The notes beneath the pieces were generated by a model, which worked only from the letters and a program-made list of their open reading frames with translations, was not told where the DNA came from and did not search any database. Positions 15,457-17,216 of a stretch of 17,216 nt of DNA are shown here, in pieces (within the stretch, counting starts at the first letter, position 1; each line of letters begins with the position of its first letter). The stretch is taken from NCBI GenBank assembly GCA_025936205.1, contig JAICTU010000161.1, forward strand, positions 1-17,216, written 5' to 3'. The stretch comes from Polyangiaceae bacterium (GTDB lineage Bacteria > Myxococcota > Polyangia > Polyangiales > Polyangiaceae). The translations under genes were made by a program, and so were the position numbers.

Positions 15457-17157
15457 TTGTTGCATTGGCTTAACTACACACCGGGCCGCGGTCGACGACT
15501 GACCGCATCGCTGCTGGTGCCGATGGCGGTAGTCAGCGCTCACGATGCCTTGGGCCAGGAACCGGGCAGTCAAGAGCTCCTGCCGGCCCCGGATCTGACG
15601 GAGACGATTCCGTCCGGCAACGAGGACACGGTGGAGACCATTGGTCCCCAGCAGCCCCCCGCCCCCGCGCCGATCCAGGCGGCAGAAGCCGCGGACGCTC
15701 CTCGCGTGCAACTCTCCGGCTACGCGCGCCAGAGCTTCGAGCTCGTCTACGGAGAGCTCTCGCGCCGCGCGAATACGGATCCCAACACGCCGACGACGGC
15801 CAAGAACTCCCCCACCTCCTACCTCTGGCGAGACGCTTTCACGAGCCGCACCCAGCTGGTGCTGCAAGCGAGCTACCTGCAGAATCGGCGCTTCGAGGCG
15901 ACGGTCTCCGGCATGCTGGGCTACACGTTGCACGTAGCCCAGAAGGCTCCGCTGTTCAGCACGGGCGTGGTGGATCTGGCGCGGGGTGAGCTCGATCCAC
16001 AGCTGCGGGACGCATATGTCGGATTTTACTGGCCCGCCGTCGATCTGCGGATCGGGCAGCAGCGCGTGGCCTGGGGCAAGACCGACTTCCAGAGCCCGAA
16101 TGACGTGATCAATGCGCGCGATCTGCGCGATCCGGTGCTGACCGAGAACGAGCTTCGTTACCTGCCGACTCCGGTGATTCGCTCCAGCGTGAGCGGCGGC
16201 CCCGTCACCTTCGAGGTCGTCGTATCGCCTTTCTTCGTGCCCGATCGCTTCGATGTGTATGGCACCAACTGGTCCGTCATACAGCGTGCCGCACCGGACA
16301 AATACTTGGAATTTCTCGGCAGCACGTCACTCGAGGTGGACCCCAGCATCGAACGAGACTTCGCAGCGCTCTGGCGGCAGACGGAGCGACCGCAGTACAA
16401 CGGCAAGGGACTGGCCGCCGGCGCCCGGTTCTCGGCGAACCTTTCCGGCACCGACCTCAGCGCTTACTATCACTACGGCTATGATGGTACGCCGTTCGTG
16501 CGCATCAGCCCTGACTTCGGCGACTACCTCAGGGACACGACCTTCATCGCGAACAATGCCAATGGCGAGCCCAGCGCTGTGCTCGGCGCTTCCAAGTTCA
16601 AGCCTCTGCTCGAGCTGGTGGACACGCTGGCGGTGGACGGCAGCCAGCCGATTTCGTCGCGCTACATCCGGCGCCACCATGTCGGAGCAGACTTGGCCAC
16701 CACGTTCGGGCCCGTCGTGCTTCGGCTGGACGCGGCATATGAGACTCGCCGCGTCTTCTATCAGGTCGATCTGAACAGCTTTGCGACGCCGGCCTTGCTC
16801 GGCGTGTTCGGGCTCGAGTACCAGACGGGCAGCCTGGATGATGTGGTGATCCTCGAAGTGATCGGTGAGCACCTGACTCAAAAACCCAGCATACCGCTGC
16901 TCGGCTACGACCAGACCACGGTCGCCGTGGCAGGAACGCTGCGCTGGACGCTCGGCGACGCGTGGGGCGTGGATTTGCGCGGCCTGTTCGGTATCCAGCC
17001 CCAAACCTACGTTTTGCAGCCGGCGCTGCGCTTCAAGCCCAGCGACGCCTTCACCCTGCGCGTCGGCGCCATGATCCTCAGCGGCGAACAGGCGTCCTTC
17101 GGCTCCTACTATGGCGACAACGACACCGCGTTTGTGCAGCTCCGGTATGCCTTCTGA
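15457..17157 (+). CDS. Outer-membrane beta-barrel protein, DUF1302-like
   Basis: This encodes 566 residues. TTG at 15457 (or TTG 15460) gives a signal peptide: a GRGRR n-region, a hydrophobic core and probable cleavage after ALG at residue 33. The first ATG (residue 23) would remove most of it, so a TTG start is preferred; the exact codon is uncertain. Residues 34-82 are an acidic Pro/Ala-rich linker. From 85 on come alternating amphipathic strands typical of an outer-membrane barrel, ending in YAF with a terminal Phe recognised by the Bam machinery. VDLRIGQQRVAWGKTDF at 196-212, followed by NDVINARDLRDP, resembles the conserved DLR.G.Q...WG segment of DUF1302-type proteins. Such proteins are often encoded beside MMPL permeases and periplasmic partners. 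It starts 47 bp after the LolA-like gene and is probably in the same operon. Likely role: outer-membrane acceptor or exit channel for the cargo; a general porin is the alternative. Confidence 0.83.
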   Translation: MLHWLNYTPGRGRRLTASLLVPMAVVSAHDALGQEPGSQELLPAPDLTETIPSGNEDTVETIGPQQPPAPAPIQAAEAADAPRVQLSGYARQSFELVYGELSRRANTDPNTPTTAKNSPTSYLWRDAFTSRTQLVLQASYLQNRRFEATVSGMLGYTLHVAQKAPLFSTGVVDLARGELDPQLRDAYVGFYWPAVDLRIGQQRVAWGKTDFQSPNDVINARDLRDPVLTENELRYLPTPVIRSSVSGGPVTFEVVVSPFFVPDRFDVYGTNWSVIQRAAPDKYLEFLGSTSLEVDPSIERDFAALWRQTERPQYNGKGLAAGARFSANLSGTDLSAYYHYGYDGTPFVRISPDFGDYLRDTTFIANNANGEPSAVLGASKFKPLLELVDTLAVDGSQPISSRYIRRHHVGADLATTFGPVVLRLDAAYETRRVFYQVDLNSFATPALLGVFGLEYQTGSLDDVVILEVIGEHLTQKPSIPLLGYDQTTVAVAGTLRWTLGDAWGVDLRGLFGIQPQTYVLQPALRFKPSDAFTLRVGAMILSGEQASFGSYYGDNDTAFVQLRYAF

Positions 17158-17188
17158 GCGGTCCGCTGCTGAGCTCTGAAGCAGGGCC

Positions 17189-17207
17189 AGTCAAAAAGTC
17201 TTTGACT
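17189..17207 (+). terminator. Weak hairpin after the barrel gene, possible terminator
   Basis: AGTCAAA (17189-17195) pairs with TTTGACT (17201-17207) around a 5-nt loop. An additional CC/GG pair is possible across a bulge. It lies 31 bp after the stop of the last gene. There is no T-run downstream within the window, so its role as terminator is tentative. Confidence 0.3.
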
Positions 17208-17216
17208 CGGATGGCA

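Overview
The DNA is very GC-rich, with strong G/C preference at third codon positions. It carries small secreted lipoproteins, a DUF4423-type HTH regulator, a very large TPR protein and an envelope transport operon. This combination suggests a large-genome deltaproteobacterial lineage, most likely a myxobacterium (Myxococcota, perhaps Polyangia). That assignment is an inference from style and gene content; no rRNA or other marker gene is present.

Left part (1-2611): three tandem 41-bp repeats, each with a 14-bp palindrome, sit at the window edge. Two small predicted lipoproteins follow on the minus strand: 345-743, with an internally duplicated Cys-rich unit and a His-rich tail, and 850-1515, of unknown family. 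The second is divergently arranged with a plus-strand regulator (1616-2611) that has two HTH segments and a DUF4423/TIGR02147-type C-terminus. The 100-bp divergent gap holds an 8-bp inverted repeat that could be the regulator's operator.

Middle (2624-11954): a minus-strand two-gene operon encodes a thioredoxin/peroxiredoxin-like protein with a CNHC motif and, with a GTGA stop/start overlap, a DUF1232/YkvA-like protein. Divergent from it is a 7.85-kb gene for a 2617-residue protein that appears to consist of TPR-like helical repeats, probably a cytoplasmic scaffold.

Right part (12246-17157): three plus-strand genes form a compact operon for an envelope-spanning system. They encode an inner-membrane RND/MMPL-type permease, a periplasmic LolA-fold lipoprotein-sorting-like protein (ATGA overlap with the first) and an outer-membrane beta-barrel resembling DUF1302 proteins. 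Together these can supply an energised inner-membrane extractor, a soluble carrier and an outer-membrane acceptor, most plausibly for a lipid or another hydrophobic molecule. The cargo is unknown. This is the most interesting system in the window.

No tRNA, rRNA, CRISPR array, transposase or integrase was recognised.
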